NCBI RefSeq assembly: GCF_900114475.1 | Contig: NZ_FOTE01000028.1 | Location: 1 to 54,918, forward strand | From: Paenibacillus sp. 1_12 | GTDB taxonomy: Bacteria > Bacillota > Bacilli > Paenibacillales > NBRC-103111 | Direction: 5' to 3' | DNA: 54,918 bases | In this document: positions 26,861 through 34,731 of the stretch, one piece after another | Numbering within the stretch: position 1 is the stretch's first letter | How the letters are laid out: the number at the start of each line of letters is the position of its first letter | Position numbers and translations under genes: made by a program | Notes under the pieces: model-generated | Seen by the model: the letters and a program-made list of their open reading frames with translations, nothing else | Database searches by the model: none | What the model was told of the DNA's origin: nothing

Positions 26861-27058
26861 GCGGGATTACTGAGCAACTGTATCGGATGACGTTTACGTT
26901 GTGGTCGGCGATATTCATGGATTGCGAAGGTAAGCGCGAATAAGGCATTCTGTTAACTCAGCTCCCTTTCCAACTTTGGCTGCAAAATGAACCAAACGAT
27001 GACCGTCAAAGATATTTGCAATCATAACTGAGTCCTAATTGACATCCAGTCCAGCTTC
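26861..27058 (-). pseudogene. DsbA/FrnE-type oxidoreductase remnant
   Basis: The minus strand reads EAGLDVN, a stop, then IANIFDGHRLVHFAAKVGKG and AELTECLIRAYLRNP; after a frameshift it continues MNIADHNVNVIRYS. These are the N-FDGHRL and LFKAYF-NIADH segments of the helical part of FrnE-like DsbA proteins. One nonsense codon and one frameshift, with both ends missing, make it dead. Confidence 0.65.
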
Positions 27059-27077
27059 TTAAAAATCAACATCTGAA

Positions 27078-27968
27078 TCAAATCTCTCTATTGTATATGT
27101 TCTGATCTTGCAATTGAATCAGTACTTTGCCAAAACGTCCGCCCTCATGGATGACGACTTTTCCGGACGGATAGGCTTGCTCCAAATAGTCAGCAATGAT
27201 GTTCCGATTCTGCTCATCTACAGGCATACGATGATGGCCAAGCCAAGTCAACGCTTCCTGTAACGCCGCTTCTCTGGAGACTTCTGTCGTTTTCGCTTCC
27301 CGCGTGATTAGCGATTCGTATGCATAACCTTTAAGATACAGCAGATGCAGCAAATATCCCATTTCCGTAAGTTTCGTATGGTAGGGCTGACCGGTGATGA
27401 GCGGCCAAATTTCATTCACTAGGCTGTGCTCCGCAGGAATTATCGGCATACTGATATAACAGAACTTTCGAGCGCACTGAAGCACCTTCTCCACGCTCTC
27501 CCAATTGTGAATGACCGGGCTCATCGAGACAAAGACGAGATCGTAGGCCTGGTTCCAGCCCTTGGCCTCTACGTCAATATCTTCAAACGGTATGGGTACA
27601 ATCTTCACCTGGTCTTCGGCGAAGTTCGAGATGTTTTCTTCCAGTAATTCGATCAGCGGGGGTGAGGTCTCTACGGCAGTTACACGGGCCCCACGCTCCG
27701 CAAACGGCACTGAGAACACTCCCGATGCGGCGCCAATATCCAGAACGGAGGCGTTTTCGAATCGAACTCCTAGTCCTTCAAGCCAGTTCACGATTCGTTT
27801 GGTTCGTTTTCTTCCCTCTTCGCTAAACGATTGTTCGTTGAAGGTCTTTGCTTTTTGGTCAAAAGATCTGGTAGGATCAATTCCATTCTTTTTCATCCTG
27901 TTGATTTTCAAATCGGACTCGTCTTTCCACGCTTTTTCCCAGTTGGCTGCATTAAAAAAATCGTTCAT
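27078..27968 (-). CDS. Class I SAM-dependent methyltransferase
   Basis: In this 296-residue protein residues 70-170 hold the methyltransferase core: VLDIGAASGVFSVPFAERGA (motif I), VTAVETSPPLIELLEENI (motif II with the acidic residue at strand 2) and YDLVFVSMSPVIHNWESVEK. The C-terminal 110 residues are an extra helical/beta part. It lies 57 bp after the frameshifted MFS gene and probably ends the Rrf2-controlled operon. The ribosome site is weak. The substrate is unknown; a partner of the pump in detoxifying a small molecule is inference. Confidence 0.85.
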   Translation of the reverse strand: MNDFFNAANWEKAWKDESDLKINRMKKNGIDPTRSFDQKAKTFNEQSFSEEGRKRTKRIVNWLEGLGVRFENASVLDIGAASGVFSVPFAERGARVTAVETSPPLIELLEENISNFAEDQVKIVPIPFEDIDVEAKGWNQAYDLVFVSMSPVIHNWESVEKVLQCARKFCYISMPIIPAEHSLVNEIWPLITGQPYHTKLTEMGYLLHLLYLKGYAYESLITREAKTTEVSREAALQEALTWLGHHRMPVDEQNRNIIADYLEQAYPSGKVVIHEGGRFGKVLIQLQDQNIYNREI

Positions 27969-28025
27969 GAATATATCCCACGCTTTCCTTATAGTTTATG
28001 GATTTCCTTATACGAACGGCCTGAA

Positions 28026-29458
28026 TCATCCTGCCGCCTGTTCATGTTCCGGCGATTTCCCTTTACGGAGAAAAAGACCAAGTACGAGCGCAACTAGCGC
28101 GATGATGACGCCGAACCAGAACGCGTTGTTGATACCGGCTGCGAGTCCTTTCTCGATTTCCGCCGGAGCCTGCGGATCGCTCGCTCCGCTCAAGTACTGC
28201 TTCTGTCCGCCCGACATAATAATGATGTACAAGGCAGTACCGATTGCGCCGGACACCTGCTGCAGCGTATTCAAGATCGCTGTCCCGTGCGGGTGCAGAT
28301 GGCTTGGCAGCTGGTTGAGCCCGCTGTCTGTGCGGGCATCATGACTAACGCGATGCCAATCATCAGCGCGATGTGAACGGCGACGAGGAAGCCAGTGCTC
28401 GTAGCTTCGTCGAATCGGGTGAATTGCCACAACGAGACGACGGCAACGGCCAGTCCTGGGATGACCAGTACGCGAAGCCCAAACTTGTCAAACAGCTTGC
28501 CTGAGATCGGGGCCATGAACCCGTTCACAATCCCGCCAGGAAGGAGGATCAAACCGGACTTGAATGCCGTTACCATGAGCACGCCTTGCATAAACATCGG
28601 AAGCATGATCGCCGATGAGAAAAATGTCATCATAAGCACAACCATCAGCACCGCGACTAGCGCAAATGTCGGATACCGAAACGCACGTAAATCCATGACA
28701 GGCTGCTTTAACAATAGCTGCCTCCAGACGAACAGCAACAAGGAAACACTGCCCGCGGCGATCGTCCAGATGACAATCGGTTCCGACCAACCGTATTCGC
28801 CAGCACTGCTGAACCCATAGACGATTCCGCCAAAGCCGATCGTCGACAACACGATGAATAAGAGATCCACTCGCGGTTTGGTGACTTCCGACACATTCCT
28901 CAGGACGGCGGCTCCTATAATAATGGAGAGCAGCGCAAACGGAATCACAAGATAAAACAGCCAGCGCCATGAAAGCCCGTCAACGATTAAACCCGATATC
29001 GTCGGGCCAATCGCCGGTGCGAACATGACGACGAGCCCTAACATCCCCATTGCGCCTCCCCGCTTTTCCGGCGGATAAATGGTCATGATTACGTTCATTA
29101 CAAGCGGCAGCAGCATGCCGGTTCCTATTGCTTGAATAATCCGCCCGACCAGCAGCACGCCGAATTCCGGCGACACCGCCGAGGTGACCGTACCGACGAA
29201 GAACAGACTCATCGCCGACAGAAATATTTGCCGGGTGGTGAACCATTGCTGCAGGATTGCCGTCACCGGAACAAGCACGCCAACGACGAGCATGTAGGCG
29301 GTGGAAAGCCACTGCCCCGTTGCCGCAGACACGCCAAACGATTTCATTAATTCGGGAAGGGCATTGCCCATTAGCGTCTCGTTCAAAGCGGCGACGAACA
29401 TGCCGACAATCAGAGCAAACATGATCGGACCGCGCTTAATATTATTTAAATCGATCAT
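28026..29458 (-). pseudogene. DHA2-type MFS drug transporter, frameshifted
   Basis: The first frame starts at the ATG of MIDLNNIKRGPIMFALIVGM, whose ATGA overlaps the stop of the flavoprotein gene; GGAGG is eight bases upstream. It carries motif A/C features of EmrB/QacA-like 14-span pumps (GRIIQAIGTGMLLPLVMNVI, GLVVMFAPAIGPTISGLIVD). It runs out after PAQTAG, and the remaining coding sequence (GLNQLPSHLHPHGTAILNTL, QQVSGAIGTA) continues in the other frame. The break is a GCGGG that would need one more G, at plus-strand CCC 28320-28322. Restoring one base gives about 478 residues, near the family length. It may be a true mutation or a sequencing error in a homopolymer. Confidence 0.85.
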
Positions 29459-30372
29459 CCGTTTTTCCTCCAAGCCTCTGCATTTAGCTCATTGTTTATG
29501 ACCGCTGCGGCAAATGCGCCCATCGAAGCGGCAGCTATAGCCTGATGCATTCGCGATGCAGAATCCCCAGCGCTATAGACGCCCGGAATGTTCATTTTTC
29601 CGAATTCATCGACGACGATCGCCCCCCATTCCGTCATCTCGCATCCGATCGTTTGCGGCAAGTCCGATCCTGTAACCAGATCCGGTTTGAAAAAGATCCC
29701 CTTGCATGGAACGATCGTCTCGTCTTCAAGAACGACTTGCTGAACGATCCCGTCGCTAGAGTTTATGTGCCGAATCGGCGAGTCGAACAGAGGCACATGA
29801 TTCCACTGGAACTCCTCGCGCTCGGCATCTGTCAGTTCATCGGGGCCATTGGTGCAGACGGTAAAACGGTTCGTCCATCCGGATATTAGTGGAGCAAAAT
29901 GCATAAGCTCAGACCCCCTATTAATGATGACAAGCGGCTGATCCCTTAACTCCCATCCGTCGCAATACGGGCAGACGAAAGCGCTCTTCCCGTATACTTC
30001 CGCCAGTCCCGGAATGTTAAGGGGCTGATCCTTCATGCCGATGGTAAACAATATTTTTTTGCTTGCAAAAGTTTGTCCCTGCTCCGTCTCAATTTGAAAC
30101 TGACCGTCAGTTCCCACGATGGTCACCGCCGTATCCGCCACGAATGATACGGCGGGATAGGCGCGGATCTCTTCTTTCGCAATTCGCCGAAACTCATTCG
30201 GACTAATCCCGTCGCGGGTAAGAAACCCGTGGATCTCGCGAGTCACAGCGTTGCGGGGACGGCCTTCATCGATCACCGCTACCTTTTTCCTTGCCCTCCC
30301 AAACACCAGGGCGGCATTCAACCCAGCCGGTCCGCCGCCAATAATTGCCACATCGAAAAGTTGTTTTTCCAT
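29455..30372 (-). CDS. Thioredoxin-reductase-like FAD/NAD(P) oxidoreductase
   Basis: The start is the ATG of MEKQLFDVAIIGGGPAGLNA, 12 bases after GGAGG; a GTG one codon earlier is possible. The 305-residue protein has GGGPAG for FAD, a redox pair CPYC in FVCPYCDGWELRDQ, and the second FAD motif GVYSAGDSAS. The NAD(P) half lacks a canonical GxGxxG. It resembles the short TrxB-like group associated with Rrf2 or MFS genes in Bacilli rather than true TrxB. It overlaps the MFS gene by four bases and follows the Rrf2 gene by 57 bp, so all are one operon. A redox-detoxification role is inference. Confidence 0.9.
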   Translation of the reverse strand: MEKQLFDVAIIGGGPAGLNAALVFGRARKKVAVIDEGRPRNAVTREIHGFLTRDGISPNEFRRIAKEEIRAYPAVSFVADTAVTIVGTDGQFQIETEQGQTFASKKILFTIGMKDQPLNIPGLAEVYGKSAFVCPYCDGWELRDQPLVIINRGSELMHFAPLISGWTNRFTVCTNGPDELTDAEREEFQWNHVPLFDSPIRHINSSDGIVQQVVLEDETIVPCKGIFFKPDLVTGSDLPQTIGCEMTEWGAIVVDEFGKMNIPGVYSAGDSASRMHQAIAAASMGAFAAAVINNELNAEAWRKNG

Positions 30373-30401
30373 CACGAATATATACCTCCATAGATCTATG
30401 A

Positions 30402-30411
30402 TATCCATAAT
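30402..30411. promoter_or_regulatory. Decamer shared by the two Rrf2-operon promoters (site 1)
   Basis: TATCCATAAT lies 30 bp upstream of the flavoprotein start, between it and the Rrf2 gene. The same ten bases occur upstream of the Rrf2 gene at 30974. A site for the Rrf2 protein is possible; there is no dyad strong enough to be sure. Confidence 0.35.
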
Positions 30412-30429
30412 TGTGACGCAAGAAGTGTG

Positions 30430-30927
30430 TCACTTCTTGTTTGCCTCATGGTTGCAACGCTTGAAAGCCTCATCCAGTAACGACTGAATCGTGTGATCCC
30501 GCAAGTATTGGTGCAGATGCTGTTCCGCGCCCTCCATCACCTTCTCGACCAAACATTCGCTCTTTCCTGAATGCTCCTGATCCCGCTCCTTCTGGGCAGT
30601 CACCTCTTCCGCTAACAACCGATGTTGCTGCGACTTCGTATTGGAACATTCGAACAATTTCTGTCTTCCTTCAATCACTTGAATCACATCAAGAAACGTA
30701 ATCTGTTCAGCCGGCTTAGCAAGCTCATAACCGCCGTTCACCCCTGGCACAGCACGTACGATTCCATCCTGCCTTAGCTTGGACATGATTTTGGATAAAT
30801 AGCTTTCCGAAACACCAAGTGTCCCAGATAATTCCTTGATCCCGACATTGTTGCTCCGCTCCGAATGTCCCAGTCCCAGATGAATTAAGGCGTGTAGAGC
30901 ATAATCTGTACTTTTGGAGAACTGCAA
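30430..30927 (-). CDS. Rrf2-family regulator
   Basis: I place the start at the TTG of LQFSKSTDYALHALIHLGLG, eight bases after GGAGG; the earlier GTG lies inside that ribosome site. The 165-residue protein has the Rrf2 winged helix (VGIKELSGTLGVSESYLSKI, DGIVRAVPGVNGGYELAKPA, ITFLDVIQVIEG). Three later cysteines (FECSN, SECLV, RCNHE) are spaced unlike the CX(8)CX(5-7)C iron-sulfur site of IscR/NsrR, so the cofactor, if any, is different. It heads the operon with the flavoprotein, pump and methyltransferase, and probably regulates it. Confidence 0.9.
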   Translation of the reverse strand: MQFSKSTDYALHALIHLGLGHSERSNNVGIKELSGTLGVSESYLSKIMSKLRQDGIVRAVPGVNGGYELAKPAEQITFLDVIQVIEGRQKLFECSNTKSQQHRLLAEEVTAQKERDQEHSGKSECLVEKVMEGAEQHLHQYLRDHTIQSLLDEAFKRCNHEANKK

Positions 30928-30973
30928 GTTTCCCACCTCCGTTCACATGATTATCATTAATATAGACCTGCAG

Positions 30974-30983
30974 TATCCATAAT
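30974..30983. promoter_or_regulatory. Decamer shared by the two Rrf2-operon promoters (site 2)
   Basis: TATCCATAAT 47 bp upstream of the Rrf2 start, identical to the copy upstream of the flavoprotein gene and in the same orientation to each gene. Confidence 0.35.
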
Positions 30984-31211
30984 ATACGATCCAACTCCAA
31001 ATTGCAATGACACTTAATCCGAACTTCGCTTCCAGTGGCGACGAATCTGGAAAGCTCATTAGTGGTGGTACAACAAAACAACGGTGCTCTAGGACTTGAA
31101 AAATAAGTCTTAGATTACCGCTGCTCTTCTTAAACTATAGTCGCTTTTAAATGATTACTGCTCCTTGACTGATGACTCCACTCCGACGGCACTCCTAAGT
31201 TGGGCTTACAA

Positions 31212-32183
31212 TCAAAGTAGCTCTAAACCTTTCAGTAAGGCGTATTCACTTGATTTAATGCCTTCTTGAGAAAAATGTGCATTCGGAAACATTGGGGCCA
31301 AATGATGATATCCAGGGTATACATGCAATTCGACTAAGACGCCATCAAAAACCAGTTGTTTTGCAAATGATAAGGCTTCATCTATAAACAAATCAATGCT
31401 GCCTATACTGATATAAGTGGATGGTAAGCCAGCAAGTGAATTTGCACGCGCAGGCACGTAATACTCACTAACCCCCTCCTGACCGGGTTCATGCCCTAAT
31501 ACAGATTTCCAGCCAAAATAATTACTTCGTTTTGTCCAAACAAATTCACCAGCATATGGATGTTCCGGCGAAATACCAGTACGGTCATCGAGCATTGGGC
31601 TACGTAGCCTCAGATGATGGATATCGAATTCCTTCTGATCACGAATGTATAGGGCTAGACCCGCTGCTAAACCACCGCCAGCACTGCTGCCAGCAAGAGC
31701 GACTTTCTGAGTATCTATCGCTAATTCCTCGGCATGTTCAATACACCATTTTAGGCCCGAATAACAATCCTGCAATTGACTTGGCTGAACATGTTCTGGT
31801 GCTAGGCGATAATACACAGATACACAACAAAAACCATGTTGTGCCGCTAGTGACGCATTACTTGGACGATCACCGACTGGACTACCCAAAACCATCCCTC
31901 CACCGTGAATCGAATAATATAACGGCATCTTTTTATATTTTGGTTGGCTGGGCTTAATAATTTCTATGCGAATATCAGGACCGCCAAAATAACTTGGCAC
32001 TGCCCTTTCTTCAAATGTGACAGGGAACATCTGTGTTACATCGATTTGCGGTAACATCTTTGATTGATTTTTACGTGATTCCATTAGCGTAGTTTCGGAA
32101 AGATCGCTTGTTGGAATTAAATCAATGGCACTAATAATCTCCAGATCAATCAGATGTCGGCTTCTGCTATTTTGTTCGCCCAT
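31212..32183 (-). CDS. Alpha/beta hydrolase, HSL/acetyl-esterase family
   Basis: The 323-residue protein has the HSL-family HGGG oxyanion motif (YYSIHGGGMVLGSPVGDRPS near residue 90) and nucleophile elbow GSSAGGG (about 166-172), then LGHEPGQEGVSEYYVPAR, the acid in IGSIDLFIDEAL and the His in HVYPGYHHLAP. It hydrolyses carboxyl esters of short acyl chains; it is cytosolic, with no signal peptide. The ribosome site is moderate (GAGG 11 bases before the ATG). It stands alone, with no regulator beside it. Confidence 0.92.
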   Translation of the reverse strand: MGEQNSRSRHLIDLEIISAIDLIPTSDLSETTLMESRKNQSKMLPQIDVTQMFPVTFEERAVPSYFGGPDIRIEIIKPSQPKYKKMPLYYSIHGGGMVLGSPVGDRPSNASLAAQHGFCCVSVYYRLAPEHVQPSQLQDCYSGLKWCIEHAEELAIDTQKVALAGSSAGGGLAAGLALYIRDQKEFDIHHLRLRSPMLDDRTGISPEHPYAGEFVWTKRSNYFGWKSVLGHEPGQEGVSEYYVPARANSLAGLPSTYISIGSIDLFIDEALSFAKQLVFDGVLVELHVYPGYHHLAPMFPNAHFSQEGIKSSEYALLKGLELL

Positions 32184-32422
32184 AGATACTATTGCCTCAC
32201 TTTCTTGATATCCATCATTTCATTAATTGTTCCCTCCGAAATCGAATGATGATGGGTCTAGTATCCCCATTTGGATCGATTTCAAAAGTTCCATGTTCCA
32301 TTTTACAGCCCTGTCCCCACAATAACTTAGAATCATTTTTGACATAAAAAAGAGGGGGCTCCTCAGCATTTTCATGGCTTTTGGGACACCCTCGTCGTGT
32401 AATGAACAAGGATAATAAAGTG

Positions 32423-33679
32423 CTACTGTTTTTCCACCGTGAAGCCTTTCTTCTCCAGTAATGGAACCACACCTTGGTCGCCCAGCATGTGCAGCATTCC
32501 AACGACAACCATATACGTTTCTTTTTTATCACCGTTCAGATATCCTTTAATCTTGTCGGCCATTTCTGCATTGCGGTCAGTCAGCAGGGCTTTGTGATAT
32601 TCAGCATCCCAATCAGAAGAGTTGGTATATTCATGCAAGGCGTTATAATCGCCCTCTTTCCACATTTTAGCAAACTCATCGATCCCTCCATTCGGAGCAA
32701 GGGTAACCCAAGAAGACGGGTCCAGTGTTTGGAGCAACAGCTTTTCTTGCAAAGAGTCGGAGTAGTTGTTGTTCGTCTGGAACTGGGAATCAATACTTTC
32801 CAGCGAAATAACTGGTTTTTTCGCTTTGTTAGCCTTATCGATCAGGTACTGGTCAATCCCTTTTTCCGATTGATAGCCTTCATTTCCAACTATAATGCCC
32901 AAGATGTTTTGCTGGACGAACCACGGCTTGAAGTTATCGAAGCTGTTTTCCGGTAACCCATTTGCTTTCACTAATGCTGTAACTTTTTTATACGTTTCTG
33001 CGGGGATATGATCCTTCAGTGTGGTTCCGTCTTTATAAACACCTAGTTCCAATATCTGTTTTTGTAATTTTTCGGGAGACAAGTCAACCTCTACACCTAA
33101 GTAATAAGCAGCTTGGAATGCATCCTCAATTTCCGGACGCAGCGGGTACATCCCATCGAGCACGTAATGAAGTGAACCCAGCATATACACCGTGTTGCCT
33201 TTATTCTCTACCTTCCACAAAAAGCCGCGGCTTCCATCTGATTGCTGCTCAGAGGTAAGTGTAACCTGGCGCAGCGACTGGTTACAGGCAACTTTATAGC
33301 CTGCAGTTTCAGCGACAAAACGGAGCGGCACATACGTTACATTCTGGATTAGCTTTGGCGCTGCTTCCAGCTTGACCGCCTTACCGTTTACAGTGGCATT
33401 TGTGCCGCCATTCTGAAAGGACAAGGAGAGACCTACTTTGGCGCCACTAGCGGTACGGGTCGCTTCATCCCAATTCACTTTCACATCAAGCTTCTCCAGA
33501 ATCGGACGCATCGGGACGAGTGTCACACCATTTTCTAAGATCGGTTCGGACTTGCCGAACTGGAATTGCTCCCCATTTAGCCATACGGTCATGGCTTGCT
33601 CTGCTGCATGAACGGAAGAGTATAAAGAAGAAAACAAGAATAGGTAGAGAAATAAAGCGCTAATTTTTATCATCTGCAT
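32423..33679 (-). CDS. TraB/GumN protein with copper-amine-oxidase-N domain
   Basis: In this 418-residue exported protein a signal peptide spans residues 1-25 (ISALFLYLFLFSSLYSSVHA). Residues 35-145 are the copper-amine-oxidase N-terminal domain common in Paenibacillus surface proteins (ENGVTLVPMRPILEKLDVKV, LIQNVTYVPLRFVAETAGYK). Residues 150-418 are a TraB/GumN domain with the hallmark NTVYMLGSLHYV at its start and YMVVVGMLHMLGDQGVVPLL at its end. The GSxH and GxxH motifs suggest a metal-dependent hydrolase (Tiki-like), but the target is unknown. GGAG lies six bases before the ATG. The pairing of these two domains is typical of the genus. Confidence 0.92.
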   Translation of the reverse strand: MQMIKISALFLYLFLFSSLYSSVHAAEQAMTVWLNGEQFQFGKSEPILENGVTLVPMRPILEKLDVKVNWDEATRTASGAKVGLSLSFQNGGTNATVNGKAVKLEAAPKLIQNVTYVPLRFVAETAGYKVACNQSLRQVTLTSEQQSDGSRGFLWKVENKGNTVYMLGSLHYVLDGMYPLRPEIEDAFQAAYYLGVEVDLSPEKLQKQILELGVYKDGTTLKDHIPAETYKKVTALVKANGLPENSFDNFKPWFVQQNILGIIVGNEGYQSEKGIDQYLIDKANKAKKPVISLESIDSQFQTNNNYSDSLQEKLLLQTLDPSSWVTLAPNGGIDEFAKMWKEGDYNALHEYTNSSDWDAEYHKALLTDRNAEMADKIKGYLNGDKKETYMVVVGMLHMLGDQGVVPLLEKKGFTVEKQ

Positions 33680-33738
33680 ATAAGCTCCTTCTTGTAAAAT
33701 GATAAAATGTAGATAATCAGAGGCTTTTAGTGACTAAC

Positions 33739-33873
33739 TTACCTGGATAAGCTGCTTGTCCCCTTCATATTATGCAATGTGATAAAAGGTTTGGCGGTCG
33801 TCGTGTTTGCGGTCGCTTGCCAGTCGACTTCTCCACCGCCAGCAAATTTTAATTGAAAGTATAGTTTTCTCAT
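33739..33873 (-). CDS. Possible 44-residue ORF
   Basis: The ATG, with a purine-rich GGATAGGGG directly upstream, opens MRKLYFQLKFAGGGEVDWQA and ends NMKGTSSLSR. The composition is protein-like, without a membrane segment. It may be the 3' end of a decayed gene; no family recognised. Confidence 0.3.
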   Translation of the reverse strand: MRKLYFQLKFAGGGEVDWQATANTTTAKPFITLHNMKGTSSLSR

Positions 33874-33897
33874 CCCCTATCCTACCAGCCCCAATGA

Positions 33898-33960
33898 AAC
33901 AGAACTTAAACGGTTAGATAAACATCAGCTTAATTTTGCTCTCACCGTTTAGGTTCTGTT
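33898..33960. promoter_or_regulatory. 17-bp inverted repeat upstream of the two-component operon
   Basis: AACAGAACTTAAACGGT (33898-33914) and ACCGTTTAGGTTCTGTT (33944-33960) pair with one mismatch across a 29-base gap, 36 bp before the response-regulator start. It could be a pair of binding sites for the response regulator itself, or a leader hairpin. Confidence 0.6.
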
Positions 33961-33996
33961 AAGGTGATTATGCTACTATGGAAAAGGGTGAAAACG

Positions 33997-34731
33997 ATGA
34001 CTTGTCTTTCCGATATTAAAATTGCAATCGTCGACGACGAGCCTTCGATTGTCACGATGCTGCAAATGGTGCTTCGCAGAGAAGGGTTTCATCAGCTGTA
34101 CGCGGCTTCCACCTGCGCGGAAGCACTCGATTTAGCGAAACGTGAAGCTCCTGATATCGTCCTGCTCGACATTATGCTTCCCGACGGCAGCGGCCTGGAG
34201 CTCTGCTCCAAGCTACGCGAATACGGGAATCCGCATATTCTGTTTCTGACGGCCAAGGCTTCCGATCTCGATGTCCTGCGCGGCTTCGCCATGGGTGGGG
34301 ACGATTATATCACGAAGCCCTTCAATCCTCTGGAGGTAGCCGCAAGAATTCAGGCACGCATACGCCGTCTGGAGACGGAAGCCCCCACAGCCAGTCTGGT
34401 GAAGCGGCCCCATTCGGGGGTTTACCGGTTCGGCCGCTTCACTGTCAACGAGTCGGAAGGCGAGCTGATTGTGGAGGGACAGCCAGTTCCTTGCCCCGCG
34501 CAGGAATTCCAGCTGCTGCTGCACTTCTGTAAGTTTCCCGGGGTCGTATTTTCCAAAACACAGCTCTACGACAAGGTTTGGGGGATCAATGGACAGGGCG
34601 ATGACTCGACCGTGATGGTGCATATCCGGCGCATACGGGAGCGGATTGAGATCGATCCTGGCAATCCGAAGCTGCTGCTTACCATACGCGGGCTCGGCTA
34701 CAAGCTGGCGAAGGAGTCGCAAGAGCGATGA
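33997..34731 (+). CDS. OmpR-family response regulator
   Basis: I choose the ATG of MTCLSDIKIAIVDDEPSIVT, seven bases after AAAGGGTG; an upstream GTG has no ribosome site. The 244-residue protein has a receiver domain (acidic pair D13-D14, phospho-acceptor D58 in LLDIMLPDG, FLTAKAS threonine, YITKPF lysine) and a C-terminal winged helix with FSKTQLYDKVWG and VHIRRIRERIE, ending IRGLGYKLA. Its stop overlaps the kinase start (ATGA). The base composition is richer in G+C than the flanking genes, so this pair may have a separate history. Confidence 0.95.
   Translation: MTCLSDIKIAIVDDEPSIVTMLQMVLRREGFHQLYAASTCAEALDLAKREAPDIVLLDIMLPDGSGLELCSKLREYGNPHILFLTAKASDLDVLRGFAMGGDDYITKPFNPLEVAARIQARIRRLETEAPTASLVKRPHSGVYRFGRFTVNESEGELIVEGQPVPCPAQEFQLLLHFCKFPGVVFSKTQLYDKVWGINGQGDDSTVMVHIRRIRERIEIDPGNPKLLLTIRGLGYKLAKESQER

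Noticed and set aside
26905-26955. Plus-strand DDVYVVVGDIHG, resembling the PPP-phosphatase GDIHG signature
   Set aside because: It is only 16 codons before a stop and lies antisense to a DsbA/FrnE remnant that explains the same bases over a longer stretch.
27562-29350. Several long plus-strand frames across the methyltransferase and MFS genes
   Set aside because: They are antisense frames of G+C-rich coding sequence with no start signals or known motifs.
30725-31081. 118-codon minus-strand frame overlapping the Rrf2 gene
   Set aside because: It overlaps the well-supported Rrf2 start and promoter in another frame and shows no family motif.
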